From Moraxella osloensis (GTDB taxonomy: Bacteria > Pseudomonadota > Gammaproteobacteria > Pseudomonadales > Moraxellaceae): a DNA stretch of 64,000 nucleotides. Where the stretch lies: assembly GCF_009867135.1 (NCBI RefSeq), contig NZ_CP047226.1:1054001-1118000 (forward strand), in the 5' to 3' direction. Below, piece after piece: positions 30,364 to 40,421 of the stretch. The notes beneath the pieces are model-generated. The model saw only the letters and a program-made list of their open reading frames with translations. It ran no database searches and was not told where the DNA came from. Position numbers and translations under genes: made by a program. Each line of letters starts with the position of its first letter. Within the stretch, counting starts at the first letter, position 1.

Positions 30364-30936
30364 ATGGGTATCGATATAAAGTTTATGAGATTTGTTTTGA
30401 ATATAGCGTCTGTTTGGCAGTTGTCGACTGCAACTTTGTTACACACTTTTAGCGGTATGAGTGCTTTGCCTGCATTGGCAAATCCTTTGAATCACCTGAT
30501 GGGGGATAGCTATACGTTAAATTGGCAAGCAATTTATCTGGTCGGTACGTTAATTGTCGCCCTACTGATTGCGTATGAATCCATTGTTTTGAAGAAAAAC
30601 TTAGGAAAACTGCCGCAATCAACGTTATTTAGCGTGAGCTCCATATTAGAAACTGTGTGGCTTATGGTATCTGTGGTTGCCATATATTATGGCGGATTTA
30701 GTAGCATCGCCAAAGTCGTGCCATTTGCCTATATTTTGTATAGCATATTTGGTTGGATTTATGGATTTTATCTACTTAAAGATCAGGCGGACAATATTAA
30801 AGATGTCGATGACATGAGTATGCCCATCAAATATATGGACTATAGCCTATCATTTTCACTGGTGATTACTGTGACTAGTATTGCGATATTTATCAATATG
30901 TTGATGAACGGTGTTATCGCCTTTAATCTAGCTTAA
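30364..30936 (+). CDS. Membrane protein of unknown function
   Basis: 190 residues, not recognised. An N-terminal hydrophobic stretch (about 10-38, possibly a signal anchor) is followed by four clear membrane segments at about 55-71, 88-110, 115-138 and 160-182, with a short acidic loop (DQADNIKDVDD) before the last. No catalytic or binding motif is visible. The ATG at 30364 lies 12 nt after the ilvC terminator with a poor ribosome-binding site; ATG 30385 is an alternative. It stands alone between the ilv operon and cspA. Confidence 0.6.
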   Translation: MGIDIKFMRFVLNIASVWQLSTATLLHTFSGMSALPALANPLNHLMGDSYTLNWQAIYLVGTLIVALLIAYESIVLKKNLGKLPQSTLFSVSSILETVWLMVSVVAIYYGGFSSIAKVVPFAYILYSIFGWIYGFYLLKDQADNIKDVDDMSMPIKYMDYSLSFSLVITVTSIAIFINMLMNGVIAFNLA

Positions 30937-31147
30937 TAAAGTCAATTTAACTCCCTTTTTAATTGTAACTTTGTGGTAAAAATTTCAAAAAATAGTAGGT
31001 GAAACGCTAAAACTAGGCTATACTGTGATTATTCGCTAAAATACACTTAACAAATTTTTGGCGATGACAATTTATAACACCCTGTATTTACCTAAGTAAT
31101 TGCAAGCGTTATAGATAACATAGTTAATTTTTAATGTAGGATTTTTT
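30937..31147 (+). promoter_or_regulatory. Promoter and long 5' leader of the cold-shock gene
   Basis: No coding sequence. A TATACT -10 at 31019-31024 would give a leader of about 115 nt before the cold-shock ATG; long structured leaders are a known feature of cspA-type mRNAs. No standard -35 is evident. AT-rich throughout. Confidence 0.35.
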
Positions 31148-31360
31148 ATGTCAGATAAAGCTACTGGTACTGTAAAATGGTTCAATGAAAGCAAAGGTTT
31201 CGGCTTCATCGCTCAAGACAATGGCGGTCAAGACGTTTTTGCTCATTACAGTGCAATCCAAGGTTCAGGTTTTAAAACACTTAAAGAAGGTCAACGTGTG
31301 AGCTTCGTATTGAGCCAAGGTCAAAAAGGCCCACAAGCCGAACAAATCGAAGCACAATAA
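31148..31360 (+). CDS. Cold-shock protein, CspA family
   Basis: 70-residue single cold-shock domain, an RNA/single-stranded-DNA-binding beta-barrel that melts mRNA structure. RNP1 is KGFGFIAQ and RNP2 is DVFAHYSAI; the start [15 protein letters not shown] is canonical. TGTAGGATTTTTT precedes the ATG. Monocistronic, with a long leader and a strong terminator. Which paralogue this is (CspA, CspC, CspE) cannot be decided, so no symbol is given. Confidence 0.95.
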   Translation: MSDKATGTVKWFNESKGFGFIAQDNGGQDVFAHYSAIQGSGFKTLKEGQRVSFVLSQGQKGPQAEQIEAQ

Positions 31361-31422
31361 TAATAACTACAAGCTTAATTGTTTGTTTATTAACTGCTTA
31401 TCTTAATTAGCTTGCAATAAAG

Positions 31423-31454
31423 AAAAACAACCGGACGATAGGTTGTTTTTTTTT
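31423..31454 (+). terminator. Terminator after the cold-shock gene
   Basis: AAAAACAACC (31423-31432) pairs with GGTTGTTTTT (31441-31450) around an 8-nt loop, followed by more T residues. Confidence 0.85.
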
Positions 31455-31829
31455 GCGCGTTTGTTTTGTGTTCAATATTCATATCAAGCACAAGACATTG
31501 TATGTTGAATATTTAGTTAAAAAATTTCCCTAATTATTTTAGTTATGATATATTCGAAAAATTCAAGAATTTTTGATGTTTTCCAACCATTTTTTTATGA
31601 CTTAAAATTCATAGGATTTTCTTGATTTGTTGGGTAAGTTATCGCAACATATATTATTAACGAAGATAATGGGTATTGTGAGTATTCACAGTATAAGTAT
31701 TCTTTTTAGCTTGCTAAGTTAGCTCACCAAGCTAGTTTAAGTTAAGAAGAATAGGATGTTTATTTTATCATGACTGGGGATACTTGGATTTATCCTCCTT
31801 TTTTAATTCATATAACAAACGAGGAACGT
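31455..31829. promoter_or_regulatory. Upstream region of etfBA with two inverted repeats
   Basis: A 375-bp gap without a gene. AAAAATTC (31557-31564) and GAATTTTT (31567-31574) form an 8-bp inverted repeat. TGTGA (31677-31681) and TCACA (31686-31690) form a second one with a 4-bp spacer, followed at once by GTATAAG, a possible -10. The second looks like an operator overlapping a promoter; the spacer is shorter than the 6 bp of a CRP site. Confidence 0.35.
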
Positions 31830-32579
31830 ATGAAAGCATTAGTTGCTGTTAAACGTGTAGTTGACTATAACGTAAAAGTTCGTGTAAAAGCGGACAACAC
31901 TGGTGTTGACTTAACCAATGTTAAAATGTCTGTAAACCCATTTGATGAGATTGCTGTGGAAGAAGCTGTACGTCTACAAGAAGCGGGCGTCGTCTCTGAA
32001 ATTGTTGTTGTATCTATCGGACCAAAAGAAGCACAAGAACAAATCCGTGGTGCAATGGCACTGGGTGCAGATCGTGGTATTTTAGTTGAAACTACCGACA
32101 CTGTGCGCCCACTACAAGTGGCAAAAATTTTAAAAGCGATTGCACAAGCTGAAGCGGCTGACATCATCTTATTAGGCAAACAAGCGATTGATGATGACAA
32201 CAACCAAACAGGTCAAATGCTAGCGGCATTACTAGACGTGGGTCAAGCAACCTTTGCATCAAAAGTAAAAGTCGACGGTGGCAGTGTCAATGTAACACGT
32301 GAAATCGATGGGGGCTTACAAACCGTTCAGTTATCATTGCCTGCGGTTATCACCACTGATTTACGGTTAAATGAACCACGTTATGCCAAACTGCCTAACA
32401 TCATGAAAGCGAAGAAAAAACCATTAGAAGAGAAAAAACCAGAAGATTATGGTGTTTCTACCGCTAGTAACATTCAAATCGTAAAAGTGACGCCACCTGC
32501 AGAGCGTAAAGCGGGTGTTAAAGTTAAATCGGTTGACGAGTTGGTCGATAAATTAAGAAATGAAGCTAAAGTTATCTAA
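31830..32579 (+). CDS. etfB: Electron transfer flavoprotein subunit beta
   Basis: Beta subunit of the ETF heterodimer that carries electrons from acyl-CoA and other dehydrogenases to ETF:quinone oxidoreductase. 249 residues beginning [20 protein letters not shown], the family N-terminus. The beta-ETF signature region ([21 protein letters not shown]) binds AMP. ATG 31830 is chosen over an upstream ATG at 31770 because GAGGAACGT precedes it and homologues begin here. etfA follows after 83 nt. Confidence 0.96.
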   Translation: MKALVAVKRVVDYNVKVRVKADNTGVDLTNVKMSVNPFDEIAVEEAVRLQEAGVVSEIVVVSIGPKEAQEQIRGAMALGADRGILVETTDTVRPLQVAKILKAIAQAEAADIILLGKQAIDDDNNQTGQMLAALLDVGQATFASKVKVDGGSVNVTREIDGGLQTVQLSLPAVITTDLRLNEPRYAKLPNIMKAKKKPLEEKKPEDYGVSTASNIQIVKVTPPAERKAGVKVKSVDELVDKLRNEAKVI

Positions 32580-32662
32580 TTATTAGTTATCTAATTATTT
32601 AACTAACTTCAATTTAATTCGTCATTTAACGATAGCGATTATCAAATATTAAGGAAAATCTC

Positions 32663-33595
32663 ATGGCAATTTTAGTATATGCAGAACATGATAATAAAGA
32701 GCTAAAAAAAGCAACCCTCAACACCATAACGGCAGCAAGCAAAATCGGTGGCGATATCGTTGTATTAGTTGCAGGTCTTGGCTGTGAAGCCGTAGCAGAA
32801 CAAGCCGCTAAAGTAGCGGGTGTATCAAAGGTGCTTTGCGCAAGTAACGCTGCTTTTGAACATCAACTGGCTGAAAACGTTGCTAAACTCGTGGTATCGC
32901 TGGCAGGTGATTATAGCCATATCGTTGCACCAGCAACAACAACGGGTAAAAACTTCTTACCACGCGTTGCTGCGTTGTTAGACGTAAATATGCTAACTGA
33001 TGTGACCGCTGTGATTGATGCAGAGACATTTGAACGTCCAATCTACGCAGGTAACGCCATTGCAACCGTTAAAGATACTGAAAGCAAAAAAGTTATCACA
33101 GTTCGTACCACCGCATTTGATGCAGCGGCAACAGAAGGCGGTGCAGCCAGCATAGAACAAGTAAGCGCAGGCGAAGATACGGGCAAATCAAAATTTGTCG
33201 GTGAAGAGTTGGCAAAATCTGATCGTCCAGAATTAACGGCTGCAGAAATTGTTGTGTCGGGTGGCCGTGCATTAGCCAGCGGTGAAAACTTCACCAAATA
33301 TATTGAGCCACTCGCTGATAAGCTAGGCGCTGCGATGGGTGCATCACGTGCCGCAGTTGACGCAGGTTATGTGCCAAACGACCTACAAGTGGGTCAAACG
33401 GGTAAAATTGTCGCGCCAAACCTATATATCGCCGCAGGTATCTCAGGTGCCATTCAGCATTTGGCAGGTATGAAAGATTCAAAAGTTATCGTTGCTATCA
33501 ACAATGACCCAGAAGCGCCTATCTCTCAAGTGGCTGATTATTTCCTAGAAGGTGATATTTTTACAGTCTTGCCAGAACTAACTAGCAAATTGTAA
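32663..33595 (+). CDS. etfA: Electron transfer flavoprotein subunit alpha
   Basis: Alpha subunit of ETF. 310 residues: N-terminal domain facing the beta subunit (MAILVYAEHDNKELKKATLNTI) and a C-terminal FAD-binding domain with VSGGRAL, GASRAAVDAGYV, GQTGKIVAPNLYIAAGISGAIQH and INNDPEAPI. AAGGAAAATCTC precedes the ATG. It follows etfB in the usual order for the beta-oxidation type ETF; no dehydrogenase or ETF-quinone oxidoreductase gene is next to it. Confidence 0.96.
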   Translation: MAILVYAEHDNKELKKATLNTITAASKIGGDIVVLVAGLGCEAVAEQAAKVAGVSKVLCASNAAFEHQLAENVAKLVVSLAGDYSHIVAPATTTGKNFLPRVAALLDVNMLTDVTAVIDAETFERPIYAGNAIATVKDTESKKVITVRTTAFDAAATEGGAASIEQVSAGEDTGKSKFVGEELAKSDRPELTAAEIVVSGGRALASGENFTKYIEPLADKLGAAMGASRAAVDAGYVPNDLQVGQTGKIVAPNLYIAAGISGAIQHLAGMKDSKVIVAINNDPEAPISQVADYFLEGDIFTVLPELTSKL

Positions 33596-33644
33596 TTGCC
33601 GCTATCATAAGCTACCAAGCGATAAATATATAGGCGATAAATAT

Positions 33645-33675
33645 AAAAAAACCTCATGCTTTTTGAGGTTTTTTT
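33645..33675 (+). terminator. Terminator after etfA
   Basis: A run of A then CCTCA (33652-33656) pairs with TGAGG (33664-33668) and a T-run. A short direct repeat GCGATAAATATA occurs twice just before it (33619-33630, 33634-33645). Confidence 0.8.
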
Positions 33676-33802
33676 ATTTGCTATTTACTGGTTAAGCAGT
33701 GACTTAATTATCGCTAAAAGTATATTGATTGTTGTATAGCGACTAGGTAATATAATAAAAATTATGGGATTTTATTGATAGTAAATTTTTTGGGAATAAA
33801 TT

Positions 33803-34438
33803 GTGAAAATGGATTTAAAAAAATTCCGTACAGAGATGCAGCAGCGGCTTAGCGAGCAGCAACTAGACAATGTGAAAGTGCGTCCCTTTATCTGTTCAGG
33901 GTCGCCCCTTAATTGCAAAATCATGATGGTCGGCTATAATCCGGCTCGAGAAGTTAATTTAGACGTATTTGATGCCGATATTTGGCATGATGACATAGGA
34001 TTTGATCGTGAAGCGTTTGCTGAGCATTATGACATCGCTAGCTACAATGATGATTTACAGTGGAATCGCAACCATATATTTCAGCAAAATTTGATTGATG
34101 AAATCTCCAATCATCCTGTGATTGAAACTTATCTTTATAGTGTTATCACCCCTAAAAAAACTTTATTAAGCCCTCAGCATAAACACACACATATATTTGA
34201 TTGGCTATATAGTATTCTCAAACCTGTTTTAGTCATTACCCAAAATATTGATGTAATTAAATATTTTGAGCGAGAAGCCAATAAAATTCTGGTGAGAAAC
34301 ACTTTTAATGCCATTACTTATCGCGATTTACACTGTGTGATTTTGCCCATCAGCCATTTATCCAAAAAATGGAATGACACCCAAATGTACCATTTGAAAG
34401 AAGAAATTGATGAGTTGTTTAATTTAATTGATTTATAG
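33803..34438 (+). CDS. Unknown protein, possible uracil-DNA-glycosylase-superfamily fold
   Basis: 211 residues. Residues 26-48 (VRPFICSGSPLNCKIMMVGYNPA) resemble the first strand and active-site loop of the uracil-DNA glycosylase superfamily (G-x-N-P type). Near the C-terminus CVILPISHLSKKW could correspond to the second active-site strand with its histidine. The middle contains many charged and aromatic residues (DADIWHDDIGFDRE, LQWNRNHIFQQN). The similarity is remote and read by eye. GTG 33803 is supported by GGGA seven bases upstream; ATG 33809 is the alternative. Single gene between terminators, somewhat AT-rich. Confidence 0.5.
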   Translation: MKMDLKKFRTEMQQRLSEQQLDNVKVRPFICSGSPLNCKIMMVGYNPAREVNLDVFDADIWHDDIGFDREAFAEHYDIASYNDDLQWNRNHIFQQNLIDEISNHPVIETYLYSVITPKKTLLSPQHKHTHIFDWLYSILKPVLVITQNIDVIKYFEREANKILVRNTFNAITYRDLHCVILPISHLSKKWNDTQMYHLKEEIDELFNLIDL

Positions 34439-34473
34439 ACAATTGTTTTTCATTTACAAATGAATAGCGCAAT

Positions 34474-34510
34474 AAAAAAAGCTTAACAGCATTACCTATT
34501 AAGCTTTTAT
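34474..34510. terminator. Bidirectional terminator between the UDG-like gene and corA
   Basis: AAAAGCTTAA (34477-34486) pairs with TTAAGCTTTT (34499-34508), with an A-run to the left and T residues to the right, between converging genes. Confidence 0.7.
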
Positions 34511-34544
34511 GGTTAGAGTCTATGATTAAAGTCTAGCGGTAAAG

Positions 34545-35867
34545 TTACAACCAACCTGCCTTTTTAAATCGATAGTAAAGCGTGAAACAAATGGTCAAAA
34601 TAAATGCCAACAAAATATAGTAGGCATAATGCATTTTTAGTTCAGGCATATTTTCAAAGTTCATCCCATAAATCCCTGCGACAGCGGTCGGAACCGCGAG
34701 GATACCTGCCCAAGCGGCAAGTTTTCGTACCACCTCATTCTGACCCATATTGACCACTGCCATGTAAGTATCCATGGCAACACTGAGCATTTCGTTGAGT
34801 CCATTGACCGCATCGAGCGCACGCAGTAGATGGTCATTGACGTCACGAAAATACGGTTTGGCTTGGCTAGGAAAACTTGGAATCAAATCAGTCTTTTTAT
34901 GATTGATAAAAAAATTACAGATATCTTGTACGGGTAAGATGACAGCACGCATATGTACGAGCTGTGATTTTAATTCATACAAATTGCGCAGTGTATGCTT
35001 GTTAAAGTTTTCAGAGAAAATTTCCCGTTCTTGCTCACGCAAATAACGTCCTAATTTTTCAGTGACAGGTAAATAGTTATCGACGATAAAGTCTAGAATG
35101 GCGTGCAGCACAAAGATGGGTCCAAGGCGCAATTTTTCTGGTCGGCGATGACAAAAATCTCGTACACTTTGGTAGCTATGAGAGGCTCCTTGACGAATAG
35201 TGATAATATATTGCTTGCCCATAAAGATGGCCGTAGTGCCATAACGAATGGTATTTTCGGTCAATTTGGCGGTTCGTACCACCACGAACACACTATCATT
35301 ACCATAGCTTTCAACTTTGGCGCGTTGATGTTCAGCAAAAGCATCTTCAATGGCAAGTTCGTGCAAGTCAAATGCCTCTTGAACTTCTCGAATGGTTTCG
35401 ATACTTGGGTCATGCAGTCCTACCCAAACAAATACGTTGTTGTTGGATAATTCGCGGCGCACATCATCAAGTTTAATCTCGCCGATTTTTTCCCCAGATT
35501 TACGAGAGTAGGCAAAGCAGTTGGCAATCTCATTTTTCCCTTTAAAGCGATCTTCGGTGATTTCAGCTTCAGGGTTGTACTCAGGGGGTGGTACATCGGT
35601 AGGTGCATAGACTTCGACAGTGCCATCATCGTCATAATCTTCGCCATAGATATAACTATCATCACCGTGCAAATCGAGTTCTTCATCAGCGATTTCGTCA
35701 TACATGACATCCGCGTTGGCAAGGGTAAAAGAATCCGTCGACATATCACGTGGCGGATTAAGTGTTGAGGCTAATGGCAGAGTGACGTCCTGGGTCGTCT
35801 GAGTGGGATGCTCTAATAAATCGTCGCTGCGTTCAGATAAATTTTTGTTTTGGTGGGGTGGCGTCAT
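34545..35867 (-). CDS. corA: CorA-family divalent cation (magnesium/cobalt) transporter
   Basis: Pentameric inner-membrane Mg2+ channel. 440 residues from ATG 35867, preceded by GAGG; a GTG at 35888 is less likely. The first 110 residues are an acidic, low-complexity extension (many Asp/Glu/Tyr). The CorA cytoplasmic domain follows (WVGLHDPSIETIREVQEAFDLH onward), then a long stalk helix. The signature YGMNFENMPEL lies at the end of the first of two C-terminal membrane helices, and a second helix closes the protein. Longer than E. coli CorA (316) because of the N-terminal extension. It has its own minus-strand promoter at 35927-35900. Confidence 0.9.
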   Translation of the reverse strand: MTPPHQNKNLSERSDDLLEHPTQTTQDVTLPLASTLNPPRDMSTDSFTLANADVMYDEIADEELDLHGDDSYIYGEDYDDDGTVEVYAPTDVPPPEYNPEAEITEDRFKGKNEIANCFAYSRKSGEKIGEIKLDDVRRELSNNNVFVWVGLHDPSIETIREVQEAFDLHELAIEDAFAEHQRAKVESYGNDSVFVVVRTAKLTENTIRYGTTAIFMGKQYIITIRQGASHSYQSVRDFCHRRPEKLRLGPIFVLHAILDFIVDNYLPVTEKLGRYLREQEREIFSENFNKHTLRNLYELKSQLVHMRAVILPVQDICNFFINHKKTDLIPSFPSQAKPYFRDVNDHLLRALDAVNGLNEMLSVAMDTYMAVVNMGQNEVVRKLAAWAGILAVPTAVAGIYGMNFENMPELKMHYAYYILLAFILTICFTLYYRFKKAGWL

Positions 35868-35899
35868 AACCAAAAACCTCGCTATCACGATTTGAAAGA

Positions 35900-35927
35900 G
35901 TTATATCAGATCGAATAAATGTGTCCA
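35900..35927 (-). promoter_or_regulatory. Sigma-70 promoter for corA
   Basis: Minus-strand TGGACA (35927-35922), 16-bp spacer, TATAAC (35905-35900) preceded by TGA, i.e. also an extended -10. Both hexamers match 5 of 6 consensus bases; the start codon is about 33 bp downstream. Confidence 0.6.
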
Positions 35928-36210
35928 GTCGTTATCAAAGTACTAAAAGGTAGCAACCACAAAACAGCAAGTAAACATCAAAGTAGGCAAATGCGCCTGT
36001 GTGTTCTTGCTATTTTGTAATTCTCAGTGATTTTTAAACGAATAAAAAAGAAGTCATGCATTGACAATGCAATCATACGGCTAAAATTAGATGGATAATG
36101 ATAACAGTGAAAAATGACAATCTCAAGATAATTATACGTGACAGACCGCTAAAACCTAGATTAATCTCGTTAACCATAGGCTTAGCAACGGTCATTTTTT
36201 CACTATCGGC
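35928..36210. other. Gap between corA promoter and DUF2237 gene
   Basis: About 280 bp of AT-rich sequence without an open frame worth reporting. It holds only weak inverted repeats and no clear terminator for the DUF2237 gene. Confidence 0.4.
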
Positions 36211-36594
36211 TTAAATAGCGTACTGCTGCAGTGTCTCTATATCCACTAACTCTAATAGACTCTCATGACATGCGGCAAGCTTTAGTGGCGGCGCAACCCC
36301 CGCATCCAATGCTTCCACCCAGCGTAGGGCACAGACGCACCAAAAATCATTGGGCTGCAGCCCTGGAAAACCAAATTCGGGTAAAGGCGTCACCAAATCA
36401 TTGCCTTTGGCAACAGAAAATTCCAAGAATTCCCGGGTCATTTTGGCGCAAACCGTGTGTAAGCCGACGTCACCAGCGCCAGTATGACAAAAACCATTTC
36501 GATAATAACCTGTTAACGGGTCAAAACAGCAACTCGCTAGTGCGGTACCCAGTACATTGGTTTGGTTTAATTCAGCTTTTGGATGATAGGACAT
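36211..36594 (-). CDS. DUF2237 family protein
   Basis: 127 residues matching the DUF2237 pattern: NVLGTALASCCFDPLTGYYRNGFC, then DVGLHTVCAKMTREFLEFSVAKGNDL, PEFGFPGLQPNDFWCVCALRWVEAL and a conserved C-terminal HE in LAACHESLLELVD. Several cysteines are conserved. Function is not known; no signal peptide or membrane segment. It lies 44 nt downstream of the GST gene on the same strand, so the two may be cotranscribed. Confidence 0.85.
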   Translation of the reverse strand: MSYHPKAELNQTNVLGTALASCCFDPLTGYYRNGFCHTGAGDVGLHTVCAKMTREFLEFSVAKGNDLVTPLPEFGFPGLQPNDFWCVCALRWVEALDAGVAPPLKLAACHESLLELVDIETLQQYAI

Positions 36595-36638
36595 AGTGAG
36601 CTCTTTTTACGTTTTGATTGGGCTAGATGGATGATTGG

Positions 36639-37232
36639 CTAAAGTTGAGAGATAGATGTTGGTAGTTTTTCTAAAGCAGTACTCTGAGTTTTTTGCATAA
36701 AATCTCGCTGATAAAATTGCTCCAGTGCCGCTTTGTTTGCCTCAGTGACTGCCTTGTCAAACACCTCAGCCAAACGTAATTTTAAATACCCTAAGGCAAT
36801 GCCAAAAAAGATTTGGCCGAGCGCATCGCTTTGTGCATCGAGCTGTGGTGCATTGGGGAGTAAATTAGACAATAGACTAGTTGAGCGCTCAATAAATGGA
36901 TGTGGGGCAGCACTTGCTGGCTGAAAGCGCTCGGTGGCAAAGGCGCGAACAGCTTGATTGATAATGCCAAGGCTCAGGCTTGTTAAAGCGGCAGATTTTT
37001 CATCAGCGAAAATTTGCGGCATCAGATGCGCCAAAATCACACTGCTTTCGGTGATGAGTAATTGATTATCGGTGAGCAGGGCAGGTACTTGGCTAAAAGG
37101 GTTGACCGCTAATAATTCTTGTGGGTTTTCCCAAGGCATGACAAATATAAGCTCGGCATCGATTTGCTGGCGTAAACAGGCGACCATCACGAGACGGGCA
37201 AAAGGGGAGGTGGTTGAGACAAAGAGTTTCAT
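36639..37232 (-). CDS. Glutathione S-transferase family protein
   Basis: 197 residues with a thioredoxin-like N-terminal half (MKLFVSTTSPFARLVMVAC, then ENPQELLAVNPFSQVPALLTDNQLLITESSVIL, the G-site with the cis-proline and E-S pair) and a helical C-terminal half. The catalytic position is a Ser/Thr-rich STTSPFAR rather than tyrosine. The specific substrate is unknown. Upstream of DUF2237 on the minus strand. Confidence 0.88.
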   Translation of the reverse strand: MKLFVSTTSPFARLVMVACLRQQIDAELIFVMPWENPQELLAVNPFSQVPALLTDNQLLITESSVILAHLMPQIFADEKSAALTSLSLGIINQAVRAFATERFQPASAAPHPFIERSTSLLSNLLPNAPQLDAQSDALGQIFFGIALGYLKLRLAEVFDKAVTEANKAALEQFYQRDFMQKTQSTALEKLPTSISQL

Positions 37233-37536
37233 GGGTGAATTGGATTTCCCTATACTGGTTGCATGGCTGTAAGTTTTAATAAATAAGTTTTAATAAAATT
37301 TTATAGGAGTTTAGCATAAAAAATTGGGCAATAAAAAAATGCCTAAGCCCTGTGAAGCTATGATACAATGAAAAGGAAAAGTGCCCTTATTTTATTCTTT
37401 GCTTATTTTATTTTTGTAAGTGCCCTTCTCATCGATTATTCTATGATTTTACATGGTAATTCATGGTCTATGTTTTCATATGGCCACTTGTTGTCATGTC
37501 TAGTGATATATCATTTAATCATCCTTAGGATTTATT
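37233..37536. other. Gap between GST gene and hisZ
   Basis: About 300 bp, AT-rich. A 75-codon hydrophobic frame (37368-37595) crosses it into hisZ but lacks a ribosome-binding site and is not called. It should hold the divergent promoters of the GST and hisZ genes; only a lone TATGAT (37359-37364) was noted. Confidence 0.4.
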
Positions 37537-38832
37537 GTGTCAAATTTAGCATCAAATTCCACAAATGTGGCAAATCAGTCTGCTTTTTATCTTAATACAA
37601 AAAATACTTGGCTATTACCCGATGGGGTTGTCGACTTACTATCAACCGAAGCGGTAAAGCAAGAAACCCTGCGTTATCAATTGACCCGTATTTTAATCAG
37701 CCATGGCTATGAATTTATTAGCCCGCCTATGATTGAATATACCGAAAGCTTGCTCGGCTATGCGTCTGAAGATGTTAAATTACAAACTTTTAAAATCATT
37801 GATCAGCTAACCGGTCGGCTCATGGGGGTACGCGCAGATATCACCCCACAAATTGCGCGGATTGATGCGCGTCTACACAATAATCAAGACACTAGTAACC
37901 CATCAAAATCAATTTCCCGCTATTGTTATGCAGGGCATGTAATCTATACCATGCCAAAGGGCTTATTTGGTTCGCGCACCCCGCTACAGTTGGGGGCTGA
38001 GATTTTTGGTACCGACTCACTAGCCAGTGAAGTGGAGCTATTAGATGTGCTATTTACCTTGTTAGATAGCACGGATGTGATTGCACGCTCGCATATTGAT
38101 ATTGGTCATGTGGCGATTTTTCAGCAGCTTTGCCAGCTTGCCAGTGTACCTACGTATCTGCAAGAAAAACTCATTGAGCTCTATGCCAATAAAGCGTTAC
38201 CTGAGCTGAAACTTTTGACCAGCAAAATGAGCCAGTTTGGCGAACTTGCCAACGATTTTTATGTGCTTGGCGAGGCAGGTAATGACTTGCAAAAACTGAG
38301 CGAACGACTCTCAAATCAAGCCAAACACGATGCTATCATTGCCAAAGCTTTGTCTGATTTGACTTATTTGGTGAGCTATCTTGAAGAGCACTGGGATGCC
38401 AATGTCAGTGTCGATGTCACAGGATTGGGATATCACTATCATACAGGCGTTGTCTTTAATGTGTACGTGGCAGATGAGTCATTGCCGCTGATTCGTGGTG
38501 GTCGTTTTAGCAACCATTTTCATCATGAAGTTGATAATACCGATGCCGTGCGTTCCGGCGTTGGCTTTAGCTGCGAGCTAAACCGTTGGCAAAATCATAT
38601 CCAGGTACATGAGCAGCCTTTTACCGTGGTACCTTATAGCCATGTACAAACTATTTTACATGTACCCAATCATCCTGATGCGCCAGCGCTCAAACAAGCG
38701 ATTGACTCACTACGCCAAGAAGGGCATCGGGTGATGATTGCGCTGGATGAAACCGATGAACCTGAGCAAACCACCCATCGTTTGCAAGTAGCGAATGGGG
38801 TTTGGTACTTAGAGCATTTGGCAGAAAATTAA
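37537..38832 (+). CDS. hisZ: ATP phosphoribosyltransferase regulatory subunit HisZ
   Basis: Class II aaRS-like (HisRS paralogue) regulatory subunit that forms a complex with a short-form HisG, first step of histidine synthesis. 431 residues. Conserved are WLLPDGVVDLLSTEA, YEFISPPMIEYTESLL, MGVRADITPQIARIDA and, late, YYHTGVVFNVYV with RGGRF. GTG start with AGGA six to seven bases upstream. It lies 57 nt before purA, the hisZ-purA order of many proteobacteria. No hisG is in this window. Confidence 0.93.
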   Translation: MSNLASNSTNVANQSAFYLNTKNTWLLPDGVVDLLSTEAVKQETLRYQLTRILISHGYEFISPPMIEYTESLLGYASEDVKLQTFKIIDQLTGRLMGVRADITPQIARIDARLHNNQDTSNPSKSISRYCYAGHVIYTMPKGLFGSRTPLQLGAEIFGTDSLASEVELLDVLFTLLDSTDVIARSHIDIGHVAIFQQLCQLASVPTYLQEKLIELYANKALPELKLLTSKMSQFGELANDFYVLGEAGNDLQKLSERLSNQAKHDAIIAKALSDLTYLVSYLEEHWDANVSVDVTGLGYHYHTGVVFNVYVADESLPLIRGGRFSNHFHHEVDNTDAVRSGVGFSCELNRWQNHIQVHEQPFTVVPYSHVQTILHVPNHPDAPALKQAIDSLRQEGHRVMIALDETDEPEQTTHRLQVANGVWYLEHLAEN

Positions 38833-38883
38833 TTTTTAAGCTGTTGTAAACTTGTTTTTAGCAATTACTTTGATAAAAGGTGA

Positions 38884-40188
<1,305 letters not shown>

Positions 40189-40199
40189 CCCTTATTCAT

Positions 40200-40230
40200 C
40201 AAAAAACCCGATGTGACATCGGGTTTTTTA
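40200..40230 (+). terminator. Terminator after purA
   Basis: A 13-bp stem AAAAAACCCGATG (40201-40213) / CATCGGGTTTTTT (40217-40229) with a 3-nt loop and a T-tract. Confidence 0.9.
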
Positions 40231-40419
40231 TCGCGCGCTTGGTTTGGTCAGGATGCCTTAGACTTTACCTATTTTTGGCAATTTTTGGCGGGCTCATGGC
40301 TTGGTACCCGACTGCGCTATAAAATCCATTTAGACTGGCTAGAAAAAATCCTGCCGTATCTACTCACCCTCATAGCGCTCAAATTGATTGTCGATATCGC
40401 CCGTCACTATTTTTTTTGA
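40231..40419 (+). pseudogene. C-terminal remnant of a TauE/SafE (TSUP) permease
   Basis: Open frame without a usable start (its only upstream start is a GTG inside the purA terminator). The residues FLAGSWLGTRLRYKI, then LEKILPYLLTLIALKLIVDI, match the end of TSUP/TauE-SafE sulfite-exporter-like permeases, where a GxxLGxRL loop precedes the last membrane helix. About 60 codons remain of a protein usually around 250 residues. It ends head-to-head against the lysE-type gene with a 2-bp gap between stops. A truncated relic is the simplest reading. Confidence 0.5.
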
Positions 40420-40421
40420 AC

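Noticed and set aside
31677-31690. CRP-binding site upstream of etfB
   Set aside because: TGTGA and TCACA are separated by 4 bp, whereas CRP sites have 6; reported instead as an operator of unknown regulator.
37368-37595. 75-codon hydrophobic ORF upstream of hisZ on the plus strand
   Set aside because: It overlaps the hisZ start by 59 nt, has no ribosome-binding site and shows AT-driven hydrophobicity without a recognisable family.
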